From positions 1 through 5,813 of the forward strand of contig JAISBR010000215.1 of the NCBI GenBank assembly GCA_031266095.1: DNA of 5,813 nt, given 5' to 3'. The position numbers were made by a program, and so were the translations under genes. The number at the start of each line of letters is the position of its first letter. Positions within the stretch are counted from its first letter, which is position 1. The notes under the pieces are model-generated. The model ran no database searches, had not been told where the DNA came from, and saw nothing but the letters and a program-made list of their open reading frames with translations. Source of the stretch: Treponema sp. Its GTDB lineage: Bacteria > Spirochaetota > Spirochaetia > Treponematales > Breznakiellaceae. Shown in pieces: positions 1 to 5,697 of this stretch.

Positions 1-260
1 TCTTCATCGCTGTCCCTGGCCGAGACGATGATTACCGGGGTGTCTTTCTTCCGCCTGAATTGCTGGAGAAATTCAAAACCATCTATACCGGGAAGATTGA
101 TGTCGAGGATGATCAGTTCAGGCTCCCAACCGGCAAGGACGGCAAAAGCATCCTCGGCGCTTTCCACGGAGCGGCTCTCAAAACCTTCTTTGTCGAGGTA
201 AAGGGAAACCACGTCGGCAAGATCTTTTACATCCTCGATAATTAAAACCTTTCCCTGCAT
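1..260 (-). CDS. Response regulator, receiver domain (partial, 3' end outside window)
   Basis: The first 86 codons read leftwards from the ATG at 260-258. The product starts MQGKVLIIEDVKDLADVV, which is a CheY-like receiver fold. Visible are the acidic pair E9-D10 that would bind Mg2+, the phosphoacceptor D53 at the end of the hydrophobic strand LIILD, the following LPGIDGFEF loop, and strand VIIVSA with the conserved switch hydroxyl S80. The conserved lysine (expected near residue 102) and any output domain lie beyond the window edge, so the class (OmpR-like, NarL-like or stand-alone) cannot be told. From the family, it should be phosphorylated by a sensor histidine kinase and change its output on phosphorylation. 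It is transcribed divergently from the exporter operon, which makes control of that operon plausible but unproven. No Shine-Dalgarno sequence precedes the ATG. Confidence 0.93.
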   Translation of the reverse strand, partial: MQGKVLIIEDVKDLADVVSLYLDKEGFESRSVESAEDAFAVLAGWEPELIILDINLPGIDGFEFLQQFRRKKDTPVIIVSARDSDE

Positions 261-271
261 GGTTTCATCAT

Positions 272-300
272 ATTATACGCGGCTTATGAAGCGCAAGCAA
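272..300 (-). promoter_or_regulatory. Sigma70-type promoter for the response regulator gene
   Basis: On the minus strand the -35 TTGCTT (300-295) and a perfect -10 TATAAT (277-272) are separated by 17 bp. A transcription start 6-8 nt beyond the -10 would lie only a few bases before the ATG at 260, giving a leaderless or near-leaderless mRNA. The A-rich run on this strand just upstream (about 305-335) could act as an UP element. Confidence 0.6.
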
Positions 301-335
301 AGAAGACAAATATAAATTTTTTTTATTTTCTTTTT

Positions 336-360
336 ATCTGTTTTTCATGGAAAATCAGAT
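336..360. promoter_or_regulatory. Dyad-symmetric operator candidate in divergent intergenic region
   Basis: The left arm ATCTGTTTTTC (336-346) and right arm GAAAATCAGAT (350-360) are complementary at 10 of 11 positions. The exception is T341/T355, and the spacer is ATG. Flanking T-run and GGAAA bases extend the symmetry weakly to 331-365. It sits between the two divergent promoters, upstream of both, where a regulator dimer could act on both genes. A terminator role is unlikely because no gene is transcribed into it. Binding by any protein is inference. Confidence 0.4.
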
Positions 361-389
361 GGAAACATAGTATTTTGAAAACGCGAGAC

Positions 390-418
390 TTCCCAAGGGA
401 GGTCCAAGGGGCTATGAT
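390..418 (+). promoter_or_regulatory. Probable promoter of the exporter operon
   Basis: A -35-like TTCCCA (390-395, 4 of 6 matches) lies 17 bp upstream of a -10 TATGAT (413-418, 5 of 6 matches). The predicted start near 425 gives a leader of about 36 nt before the GTG at 461. A short dyad, ACTTCCC-AA-GGGAGGT (388-403, one G-T pair), covers the -35 and spacer. The poor -35 would suit an activator-dependent promoter. Confidence 0.45.
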
Positions 419-447
419 GTTAAAATGTGCCCAATCAACAAAATTTC

Positions 448-453
448 AGGAGG
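448..453 (+). promoter_or_regulatory. Shine-Dalgarno AGGAGG fixing a GTG start
   Basis: A perfect AGGAGG ends 7 nt before GTG at 461. An in-frame TGA at 458-460 lies directly before that GTG, so the reading frame cannot start further upstream. Together these fix a non-ATG start for the 159-residue protein. Confidence 0.85.
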
Positions 454-460
454 TTTTTGA

Positions 461-940
461 GTGAAACGGAGAATTGTATTTGTTTTTTTGACATGTATTA
501 TGGCGGTTTTTACCTATGCCGGAGACAGAAGGGGTTGGAGAGACTTTCCGCCGCCGCGTATTGAGCGGCACAGGGGATGGGACAGACGGGATTTTATTCC
601 GCCGGCGCAGTCCGCCGAAACCGTTACCGTTACCGTTACCGTTACCGGCAAACTTGGCATTGCCCGGGGGCAGATCGCTTTAACGGATCAGGATGTTACC
701 TACTATGCCCCCACTCTGCACCGTTATGTCGGTTTCATCGACGGTCTCAAGGAAGGAGCGGAGGTAACTCTTGCGGGGTGGACGGCGCCTGTGGATTTTC
801 AGGATGCGGCGTCAAAAATACTGATAGTAACAAAACTCACTATAAGCGGGAAAGACTATGATCTGGATTCCAGAGCGATGGGCTATTCCGGCGTACCGCC
901 CCGTCCGTCGGGACCCCCGCACGGCTGTTACTTCTATTAG
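461..940 (+). CDS. Exported protein of unknown function (159 aa)
   Basis: I do not recognise a named family. The protein starts at GTG 461. Residues 1-20 form a signal peptide: KRR, then a hydrophobic core, then TYA with probable cleavage before G21. There is no lipobox cysteine near the cleavage site (C12 lies inside the core). The mature part opens with a basic, proline-rich segment holding two similar units, RRGWRDFPPP (23-32) and HRGWDRRDFIPP (37-48). A VT-dipeptide tract follows (about 54-62). Then comes a folded-looking beta-rich region (about 63-135), running from GKLGIARGQIAL through YVGFIDGLKEGAEVTLAGW to KILIVTKLTI, compatible with a small beta-barrel. The tail is P/G-rich and ends GCYFY. 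It is the first gene of the exporter operon, 46 nt before the outer membrane factor gene. It could be a pump substrate, a periplasmic accessory protein or a surface protein. Confidence 0.8.
   Translation: MKRRIVFVFLTCIMAVFTYAGDRRGWRDFPPPRIERHRGWDRRDFIPPAQSAETVTVTVTVTGKLGIARGQIALTDQDVTYYAPTLHRYVGFIDGLKEGAEVTLAGWTAPVDFQDAASKILIVTKLTISGKDYDLDSRAMGYSGVPPRPSGPPHGCYFY
621..646 (+). repeat. Hexanucleotide tandem repeat (CCGTTA, 4 copies plus CC)
   Basis: Four perfect CCGTTA units (621-644) are followed by a partial CC. They encode alternating Thr-Val in the exported protein. Because the unit is six bases, loss or gain of copies adds or removes VT dipeptides without shifting the frame. Any slippage would change linker or strand length and would not switch the gene off. 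Confidence 0.9.
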
Positions 941-986
941 TTACGGGCAATGCCGCCGGTATCCTGATAGTATTGGTGTTTGCGAT

Positions 987-2423
987 ATGCGGCCAAATTT
1001 TTTAATAATTGCTATTTTCTGGGTATTGTTCAATACAGGAGGCCTGGAGGCGCAGGAAACCGATGCGGATAACGGCGGGGTCCTGCGTCTCCTTGCGCTC
1101 TATCTGGAAAACGACACGGAACTTCAGAATCTGGCGCTAAAAGTACGGCAGGCGGAAATAGGCAGGGACCGTACCGGAATAGAAAAGGGGGTTGATCTTA
1201 CCCTTTCGTCCGGAACCATGCGCCTGTATTCCGTGGACGGTTCCGCGGCTTTCAGCGTAGAACCGTCCGCTGATGTTTCCTTTCCCGGCTTTAACAGTAC
1301 AAGCCTGAGTGTTTCTGTTCCCATGACTTTAGGATCAGGCAATGCCGGCCAGGGTGTTGCGCTTGAGGATACACAAGTTTTACTGTCAACAGCGATTATA
1401 ACTTCCGACGGGAAACAGCGCAAGGTTGATCTCTTGAAAGCTGACCGGGCGCTGACCGAAGCCCGGCGCGCCCTTTCAAACCGGGGGCTTTCAGCGGAAC
1501 AACAATTCTATGAAACCCTGAACTCCCTTTATGAAAATATAATTCAGGCCTTGACTTCCGAAGAAGAAGCCTATACAAAAGAAATTGAACTTGCCCTGGC
1601 CCAGCTTCAGGGTTATAGTCCTTCTTCCGTGTATTACCGTACCAAACAACTGGAAGCGGCCGAAGCGTACCGGACCGCCCAGGAACAGCGCCGTACGCTC
1701 GAACACAAGACCGCCGCTTTCGCGCGGGACTGCGGGCTGGCTGTGCTTCCGGCCCTGCCCGAAGCAATTCCGGCGGTGAACCTTGATGAATTGCCGGAAT
1801 TCGGCCGGGATGATGAAAAGCCGCGGTTTGCGGAAATTGAAAAAGCCCTCTGGAACAGCCATATCGGCGGTCTTACCAGGGACGCCCAGGGTACGGTAAA
1901 ATTGAGCGCCGAGGGCGGCGTTACCGCAAATAATAGCAGCCTTGACAGCAGGACAAGCGCCGACGCGGGGCTTACCCTTGGCTGGAAAGGGGTAAGCCTT
2001 TCCGCGTTGAGCCAAATCCCCCTTTCCGGGGCGGAGAAAAATCCGGCCTTCTCCCTGTCCCTGAAATTCAATGTAAATGAACAGCGGAAAGCGGCTTTAA
2101 CCAATACGGAAAAACGCCTTCAGGCCGAACTGGAGGCTCTGGAGATCAAAGCGGCGGAACGAACCTGGGAAGAAACCGTAGATTTAATGCGTTCCGAGCG
2201 GGCGGACCTCCTCTGGGAAAAAAAGCGCCTGGAGGAACAATATGAACTTTACCGGGAACTTGCGGAAGATACCACGGTATGGTACGAGCGGGGTGTGGTT
2301 TCCGAAAGCGAGTACCGAAAAGCCCTTGCCAATAAGGAACGGGCTTACTATCGTATTTTGTCTGTTGGTGTAAAGAGCAGAATACATCTTATCAAATCCA
2401 CCTTGTATTTTGTGGAGCAATGA
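987..2423 (+). CDS. TolC-like outer membrane efflux protein (478 aa)
   Basis: This is the outer membrane channel of a tripartite exporter. The frame is open back to 858, but ATG 987 is the best start: it opens a clear signal peptide (MRPNF, core LIIAIFWVLF, probable cleavage after LEA at 22), and upstream codons would overlap the previous gene. The Shine-Dalgarno is weak (GGTG, 975-978), so translation may be coupled to the upstream gene. The architecture shows the internal duplication expected of the OEP/TolC family. A helical part (about 31-66) is followed by amphipathic beta strands (about 69-116) and long charged helices (about 143-250). A second strand set (about 302-364, e.g. SLSLKFNVN) and long coiled-coil helices rich in E, R, K and A (about 366-455) follow. 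Length is normal for the family. The stop codon abuts the ATG of the adaptor gene. The assignment rests on fold pattern and gene context, since TolC proteins share little sequence. Confidence 0.86.
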   Translation: MRPNFLIIAIFWVLFNTGGLEAQETDADNGGVLRLLALYLENDTELQNLALKVRQAEIGRDRTGIEKGVDLTLSSGTMRLYSVDGSAAFSVEPSADVSFPGFNSTSLSVSVPMTLGSGNAGQGVALEDTQVLLSTAIITSDGKQRKVDLLKADRALTEARRALSNRGLSAEQQFYETLNSLYENIIQALTSEEEAYTKEIELALAQLQGYSPSSVYYRTKQLEAAEAYRTAQEQRRTLEHKTAAFARDCGLAVLPALPEAIPAVNLDELPEFGRDDEKPRFAEIEKALWNSHIGGLTRDAQGTVKLSAEGGVTANNSSLDSRTSADAGLTLGWKGVSLSALSQIPLSGAEKNPAFSLSLKFNVNEQRKAALTNTEKRLQAELEALEIKAAERTWEETVDLMRSERADLLWEKKRLEEQYELYRELAEDTTVWYERGVVSESEYRKALANKERAYYRILSVGVKSRIHLIKSTLYFVEQ

Positions 2424-3554
2424 ATGGGACGCGGCAAAAAAAGAAAAGGTATACTTATCGCAGTAATAGTTATCGTTGTGGTTTGTGCGGCGGGTTTGTT
2501 TGCCGCGCGTAATCAATTTATCGGCGGTGAAAAAAATCAGGCGCCGACCTACACCGTTCACGGCGAAACCTTTGTCAATATAATTGAAATAGCGGGTACT
2601 ATCTCCGCGGCCAATGAGCAGAATTTGCAGGCCGCCGGTGACGGAACCGTAACCGCTGTTTATGTGAAAGAAGGCGACAAAGTTCGCAAAGGCCAGGTCA
2701 TTCTTCAAATGGATGACAGCGAACAGCGTTACAATCTTGCCAGGCACGATTATGAGATGGAGCAAAAACAGATAAGCGGTTCACCCAAAGAGCTTCAGCT
2801 TATGGCCATACAACGGGAAGTTCTTTTACAGCGGATAAAGGATCGGCAGATAAGCGCGGGGTTTGACGGGGTTATAGCGGCGTTTAGTGTGTTCGCGGGA
2901 GATGTCTTTGAAGCTAAAGATGTGGCCGGCATAATCATTGACCGCAGTTATCTTGCCGCCATTGTAGAAGTTGCCGAAACGGATGCTCCGAAACTCAGGG
3001 CCGGGCAGAAAGTCAGCCTGAACTTTCCGGCCAACGGCAATCAGCCGATTGAGGGAAGGGTATATTCGTTTCCCGCGGTTGCCAGTAAATCTTCCCGGGG
3101 CGCTTCGGTTGTTAAGGCCGAGATACGTGTAGACAATCCGCCGGATATAATTCTTCCCAATTATTCATTTACCGGCGAGATAGAAATAAGCCCTCCCGAA
3201 ACACTGCTCCTGGTTGAGCGGCAGGCCATAGGATTTGGAAACAGGGACGAAGGTGAAACAGGCGAGAGGCGGCGGCCCGCCGCGTTTGCCGAGAAAATTC
3301 TCAAGGACGGCGCGACAGAGCGCGTTGAGGTTCAGGTGGAACCCTATGGAGACGGGTTTGTCAATATAATCAGCGGCCTTTCCGAGGGCGATGAACTTGC
3401 CGCTCAGGAGATTTCCCGCCCTTCCGGATGGAACAGGCAGAGAGGGCAAGGGGGGAATGTTCAGAATCAGAATCAGAACCGGCAGCAAAACCCGATGATG
3501 CCCATGATGCCGGGCGGCCCTCCTCCCGGCGGCCGGGGCGCTTCCCGGCGTTGA
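2424..3554 (+). CDS. HlyD/MacA-type periplasmic adaptor (membrane fusion) protein (376 aa)
   Basis: It bridges the inner-membrane transporter and the outer membrane channel. A positive N-terminus (MGRGKKRK) and one transmembrane segment (about 9-28) anchor it in the inner membrane. The two halves of a lipoyl-like domain are visible: 67-97 (GDGTVTAVYVKEGDKVRKGQVILQMD) and 143-173 (AGFDGVIAAFSVFAGDVFEAKDVAG). Between them lies a short helical hairpin (about 100-142) with a turn at ISGSPKE. Beta-barrel and membrane-proximal domains follow (about 176-330). The last 40 residues are low complexity: Q/N-rich, then MMPMMPGGPPPGG, ending in basic residues. The start ATG directly follows the TGA of the upstream gene; GGAG at 2414-2417 lies 6 nt before it, inside that gene. 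The hairpin looks shorter than in MacA. Confidence 0.92.
   Translation: MGRGKKRKGILIAVIVIVVVCAAGLFAARNQFIGGEKNQAPTYTVHGETFVNIIEIAGTISAANEQNLQAAGDGTVTAVYVKEGDKVRKGQVILQMDDSEQRYNLARHDYEMEQKQISGSPKELQLMAIQREVLLQRIKDRQISAGFDGVIAAFSVFAGDVFEAKDVAGIIIDRSYLAAIVEVAETDAPKLRAGQKVSLNFPANGNQPIEGRVYSFPAVASKSSRGASVVKAEIRVDNPPDIILPNYSFTGEIEISPPETLLLVERQAIGFGNRDEGETGERRRPAAFAEKILKDGATERVEVQVEPYGDGFVNIISGLSEGDELAAQEISRPSGWNRQRGQGGNVQNQNQNRQQNPMMPMMPGGPPPGGRGASRR
3462..3479 (+). repeat. Short CAGAAT tandem repeat in adaptor C-terminal tail
   Basis: There are two perfect CAGAAT units plus a CAGAAC, encoding QNQNQN. A near-duplicate pair of 9-mers follows at 3492-3509 (CCGATGATG, CCCATGATG) and encodes the MMPMM part. 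All units are multiples of three, so copy changes stay in frame. Confidence 0.7.
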
Positions 3555-3555
3555 C

Positions 3556-3560
3556 AGGAG
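3556..3560 (+). promoter_or_regulatory. Shine-Dalgarno AGGAG deciding the ATPase start
   Basis: AGGAG lies 8 nt before ATG 3569 and directly after the adaptor stop codon (3552-3554). It favours 3569 over the in-frame ATG at 3584 and over upstream codons of this open frame, which lie inside the adaptor gene. Confidence 0.8.
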
Positions 3561-3568
3561 TTCTACCA

Positions 3569-4288
3569 ATGGAAGATATAATTATGTTGAAAAATGTAAG
3601 CAAAGTTTACGGCATAAAAGATGAGTCTGTTCAGGCGCTTAAAAGTATTTCTTTCAACATCAAGCAGGGAGAATATGTGTCGATTATGGGACCGTCGGGG
3701 TCCGGCAAATCGACCTGTATGAATATCATCGGCTGCCTTGATCGGCCAAGCGGCGGACTTGTACTGATAAACGGGCGGAACACCGCGGAAATGGGCGAAA
3801 AGGACCTGTCGGTTCTGCGCAACGAGACCGTCGGTTTTGTTTTTCAACAGTATCACTTGCTTTCTTCCATGACCGTACTGGAAAATGTGATGCTGCCCCT
3901 GCGCTATCAGGGGATAGAAAAACGAAAGCGCAAAAAAATCGCTCTTGCCGTGCTTGACCAGGTGTCCCTTACCGACAGGATGAAACATTATCCGAATGAA
4001 CTTTCCGGCGGACAGAAACAGCGGGCGGCCATAGCGCGGGCTGTGGTAACCAATCCAAAAATTGTGCTGGCCGATGAACCAACCGGCGCGCTGGACAGCG
4101 ATACCGGCGTCCTGGTTCTTGATATGTTTGCGGATATTAACCGCCGGGGGACAACCGTTATTCTGGTAACTCATGACGGCAAGGTAGCGGCCCAGGCAAG
4201 ACGCCGTATAGAGATTCTGGACGGAAACATTGCCGGGGATATTTGCACCGGCGGCGAAACAACAGGGAGAACCGGGGATAATGTTTGA
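3569..4288 (+). CDS. MacB/LolD-family ABC transporter ATP-binding protein (239 aa)
   Basis: This is the cytoplasmic ATPase that powers the exporter. All nucleotide-binding motifs are intact: Walker A GPSGSGKST (41-49), Q-loop glutamine Q93 in FVFQQYHLL, signature LSGGQ (145-149), Walker B IVLADE with catalytic E170, D-loop ALD (174-176), and switch histidine H202 in LVTHD. The sequences around the motifs (MNIIGCLDRPSGG, FQQYHLLSSMTVLENVMLPL, DEPTGALDS) are typical of the MacB/LolD/FtsE branch. That branch works by mechanotransmission with FtsX-type permeases. Length is normal for a stand-alone domain of this family. The last codons overlap the permease start by 8 nt, which suggests translational coupling and a fixed stoichiometry with that subunit. 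Confidence 0.97.
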   Translation: MEDIIMLKNVSKVYGIKDESVQALKSISFNIKQGEYVSIMGPSGSGKSTCMNIIGCLDRPSGGLVLINGRNTAEMGEKDLSVLRNETVGFVFQQYHLLSSMTVLENVMLPLRYQGIEKRKRKKIALAVLDQVSLTDRMKHYPNELSGGQKQRAAIARAVVTNPKIVLADEPTGALDSDTGVLVLDMFADINRRGTTVILVTHDGKVAAQARRRIEILDGNIAGDICTGGETTGRTGDNV

Positions 4289-5471
4289 AGATCTGAGTTT
4301 TGCTTTTAAGATGTTTAAGCGCAGCAAAATCCGTACTATTCTTTCCCTGTTGGGGGTGATTATCGGAGTGGCCTCCGTTATTGTCATCGGCACCATAGGC
4401 GAAAGCGCGGCCAACAACGTAAAAAAAACTTTCGGTTCCGCAAATCTCACCATGATTCAGGTAAGCGCGGGTTTTATGCGCCGGGCAAGGGAAAACCGTA
4501 TTGAATTAAACGAAAAGTTCAGGGAAGAAATTTTCAGCATTGTCGAAAACATAAAAAAAATCTGGTACAAAGACTACCTTTCCGCAACTATCCTGTATAA
4601 AGACCTTAGCGTTTCAAGAAACATTGACGCTGTTGAATATGGTTACCTTGAGCGCAACGGTTTGAAGTTAGGAGAGGGACGCTATTTCAGCGTTTCAGAT
4701 TCGGTGGAGGGAACGCAAACCATCATCCTTGGGACTGAAACGGCGGAAGCCCTGTTTCCGGAGGGCGGCGCGCTTGACCGGCAAATAATCGTACAATCCG
4801 GGGACGCCAATTTCGGCTTTAAAGTTATCGGTATCCTCACCGGCCAGGCCGCGGGGTTTGAATCCCCGGAAAACAAAATCTATGTTTCCCGGGGGTTCTA
4901 CACAAAAAAAATCAACCCCGCCGCCCCCGCGTCCACCGCGGTTGTCGAGGCGGAAAGCCCCGAAAATGTTACCCGCATAACGGAAGACCTGAGAGCATAC
5001 GCGGCGGCAAAAACCGGCGATTCTTACGCCCTTGCGGTAAATTCCATGCAGGCCATGCTGGAACAGTACGACGAAGTAACCGGGACGATGAGTTTACTGC
5101 TTTCCGGGATTGCGGCGATTTCGCTCCTTGTGGGCGGCATCGGTATTATGAATATCATGATCGTTACCGTAACGGAACGAAAAAAAGAAATAGGTATACG
5201 CAAGGCCATAGGCGCTTCTCCCGGAGCTATCCGCGCGCAATTTCTGGTGGAATCCGCCGCAATAACGATCCTGGGCGGCCTTTTGGGAATAGCCGCGGGA
5301 ATTGGCATCAGCGCTATTGCCGTTACGGTCCTCAAGTGGTCTTTTGCCGTGGCCTGGCCTGCCTGCGGGTCAGCGTTTCTCTTTTCCGCCTGTGTCGGCG
5401 TGTTTTTCGGGTTCTATCCGGCCTCCCGGGCCGCAAAACTTGACCCGGTTGAAGCCCTCTCCGCCGAGTGA
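4281..5471 (+). CDS. MacB/FtsX-family ABC transporter permease (396 aa)
   Basis: This is the inner-membrane permease partner of the ATPase. The four-helix MacB topology is visible: TM1 (about 20-40, LSLLGVIIGVASVIVIGTIG), a large periplasmic domain (about 42-268, MacB_PCD type), then TM2 (about 270-296), TM3 (about 325-350) and TM4 (about 360-381). Two conserved FtsX motifs are clear: GGIGIMNIMIVTVTERKKEIGIRKAIGA (285-312) and GFYPASRAAKLDPVEAL (377-393). ATG 4281 is chosen because MFEDLSFAFKMFKRSKIRT is the usual cytoplasmic lead-in to TM1; AGGGAG at 4264-4269 lies upstream, although its spacing is long (11 nt). The open frame extends further back into the ATPase gene but adds nothing family-like. 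In classical MacB the ATPase is fused N-terminally; here it is a separate gene. Substrate is unknown. Confidence 0.96.
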   Translation: MFEDLSFAFKMFKRSKIRTILSLLGVIIGVASVIVIGTIGESAANNVKKTFGSANLTMIQVSAGFMRRARENRIELNEKFREEIFSIVENIKKIWYKDYLSATILYKDLSVSRNIDAVEYGYLERNGLKLGEGRYFSVSDSVEGTQTIILGTETAEALFPEGGALDRQIIVQSGDANFGFKVIGILTGQAAGFESPENKIYVSRGFYTKKINPAAPASTAVVEAESPENVTRITEDLRAYAAAKTGDSYALAVNSMQAMLEQYDEVTGTMSLLLSGIAAISLLVGGIGIMNIMIVTVTERKKEIGIRKAIGASPGAIRAQFLVESAAITILGGLLGIAAGIGISAIAVTVLKWSFAVAWPACGSAFLFSACVGVFFGFYPASRAAKLDPVEALSAE

Positions 5472-5480
5472 ATCGAGTAA

Positions 5481-5500
5481 ACGCCGGTGCCCCGGAGCGT
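5481..5500 (+). terminator. Weak intrinsic terminator candidate after the operon
   Basis: A hairpin has CCGG (5484-5487) and CCGG (5492-5495) around a TGCC loop, closed by ACG/CGT with two unpaired bases. It begins 9 nt after the permease stop and is followed by CAATTTTA. The stem is short and the T-run poor, so termination may instead rely on the larger palindromes downstream or on Rho. Confidence 0.3.
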
Positions 5501-5555
5501 CAATTTTATGGCGGCAACCGCGCGATTCCTCATGTAAAAATCTTACCGGCCTATT

Positions 5556-5613
5556 GAGTCTGTTCCAAAACTAATTGACTGTGCGCTAAAGCGCACGGTT
5601 TTGAAACAGACTC
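5556..5613. repeat. Hairpin 1 of the compound palindrome
   Basis: Arms 5556-5571 and 5598-5613 pair at 15 of 16 positions (only C5565/A5604 fails). Inside them sits a perfect GTGCGC-TAAA-GCGCAC hairpin (5581-5596), with nine unpaired bases on its left and one on its right. Confidence 0.9.
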
Positions 5614-5615
5614 TT

Positions 5616-5653
5616 GCGGTTTTTCGGCCTACGGCCTGCAAAACCGCGGTTTT
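5616..5653. repeat. Hairpin 2 of the compound palindrome, terminator-like
   Basis: GCGGTTTT (5616-5623) and AAAACCGC (5640-5647) form a perfect 8-bp stem, with GGCC-TAC-GGCC (5626-5636) as a possible inner stem. A second direct copy of GCGGTTTT at 5646-5653 overlaps the right arm and supplies a T-run just after the stem. This could give modest intrinsic termination for the upstream operon. Confidence 0.6.
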
Positions 5654-5662
5654 CAAAGGAAA

Positions 5663-5691
5663 CTGTTCCAAAAACTGAAGTTTTGGAACAG
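5663..5691. repeat. Hairpin 3 of the compound palindrome
   Basis: CTGTTCCAAAA (5663-5673) and TTTTGGAACAG (5681-5691) form a perfect 11-bp stem with a 7-nt loop. The same core motif as in hairpin 1 is present, so the element holds four copies of CTGTTCCAAAAC in alternating orientation (one with a substitution, one with an extra A). Confidence 0.9.
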
Positions 5692-5697
5692 CCTCTA

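Noticed and set aside
60..245. Plus-strand open frame of 61 codons near the left edge
   Set aside because: It is antisense to the response regulator, whose receiver motifs are unmistakable on the minus strand. It has no ribosome binding site or family features.
577..861. Plus-strand open frame with an RYRYRYR stretch
   Set aside because: This is the CCGTTA repeat read in another frame inside the exported protein gene. It has no Shine-Dalgarno and an implausible composition.
858..986. N-terminal extension of the outer membrane factor to 858
   Set aside because: It would overlap the previous gene and bury the signal peptide 43 residues inside. The start at 987 gives a normal signal sequence.
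1124..2104. Several long minus-strand open frames opposite the outer membrane factor gene
   Set aside because: They are a consequence of codon composition on the opposite strand. They have no recognisable domains, signals or ribosome binding sites.
4230..4280. Upstream start for the permease
   Set aside because: The extra 17 residues come from the overlapping ATPase frame and are unlike MacB N-termini.
3563..4453. Minus-strand open frame of 296 codons opposite the ATPase gene
   Set aside because: It is antisense to a gene with every ABC motif intact and spans the ATPase-permease junction. The protein has no family features.
5508..5537. Nine-codon open frame (ATG GCG ... TAA) after the operon
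   Set aside because: It is very short, has no ribosome binding site and includes a small GCGG-CAA-CCGC hairpin. Chance is the simplest explanation.
5556..5691. Integron attC site or CRISPR repeat array
   Set aside because: No convincing pair of attC core sites (GTTRRRY and RYYYAAC) bounds the structure. The repeats are inverted and unevenly spaced, and are not direct repeats with uniform spacers.
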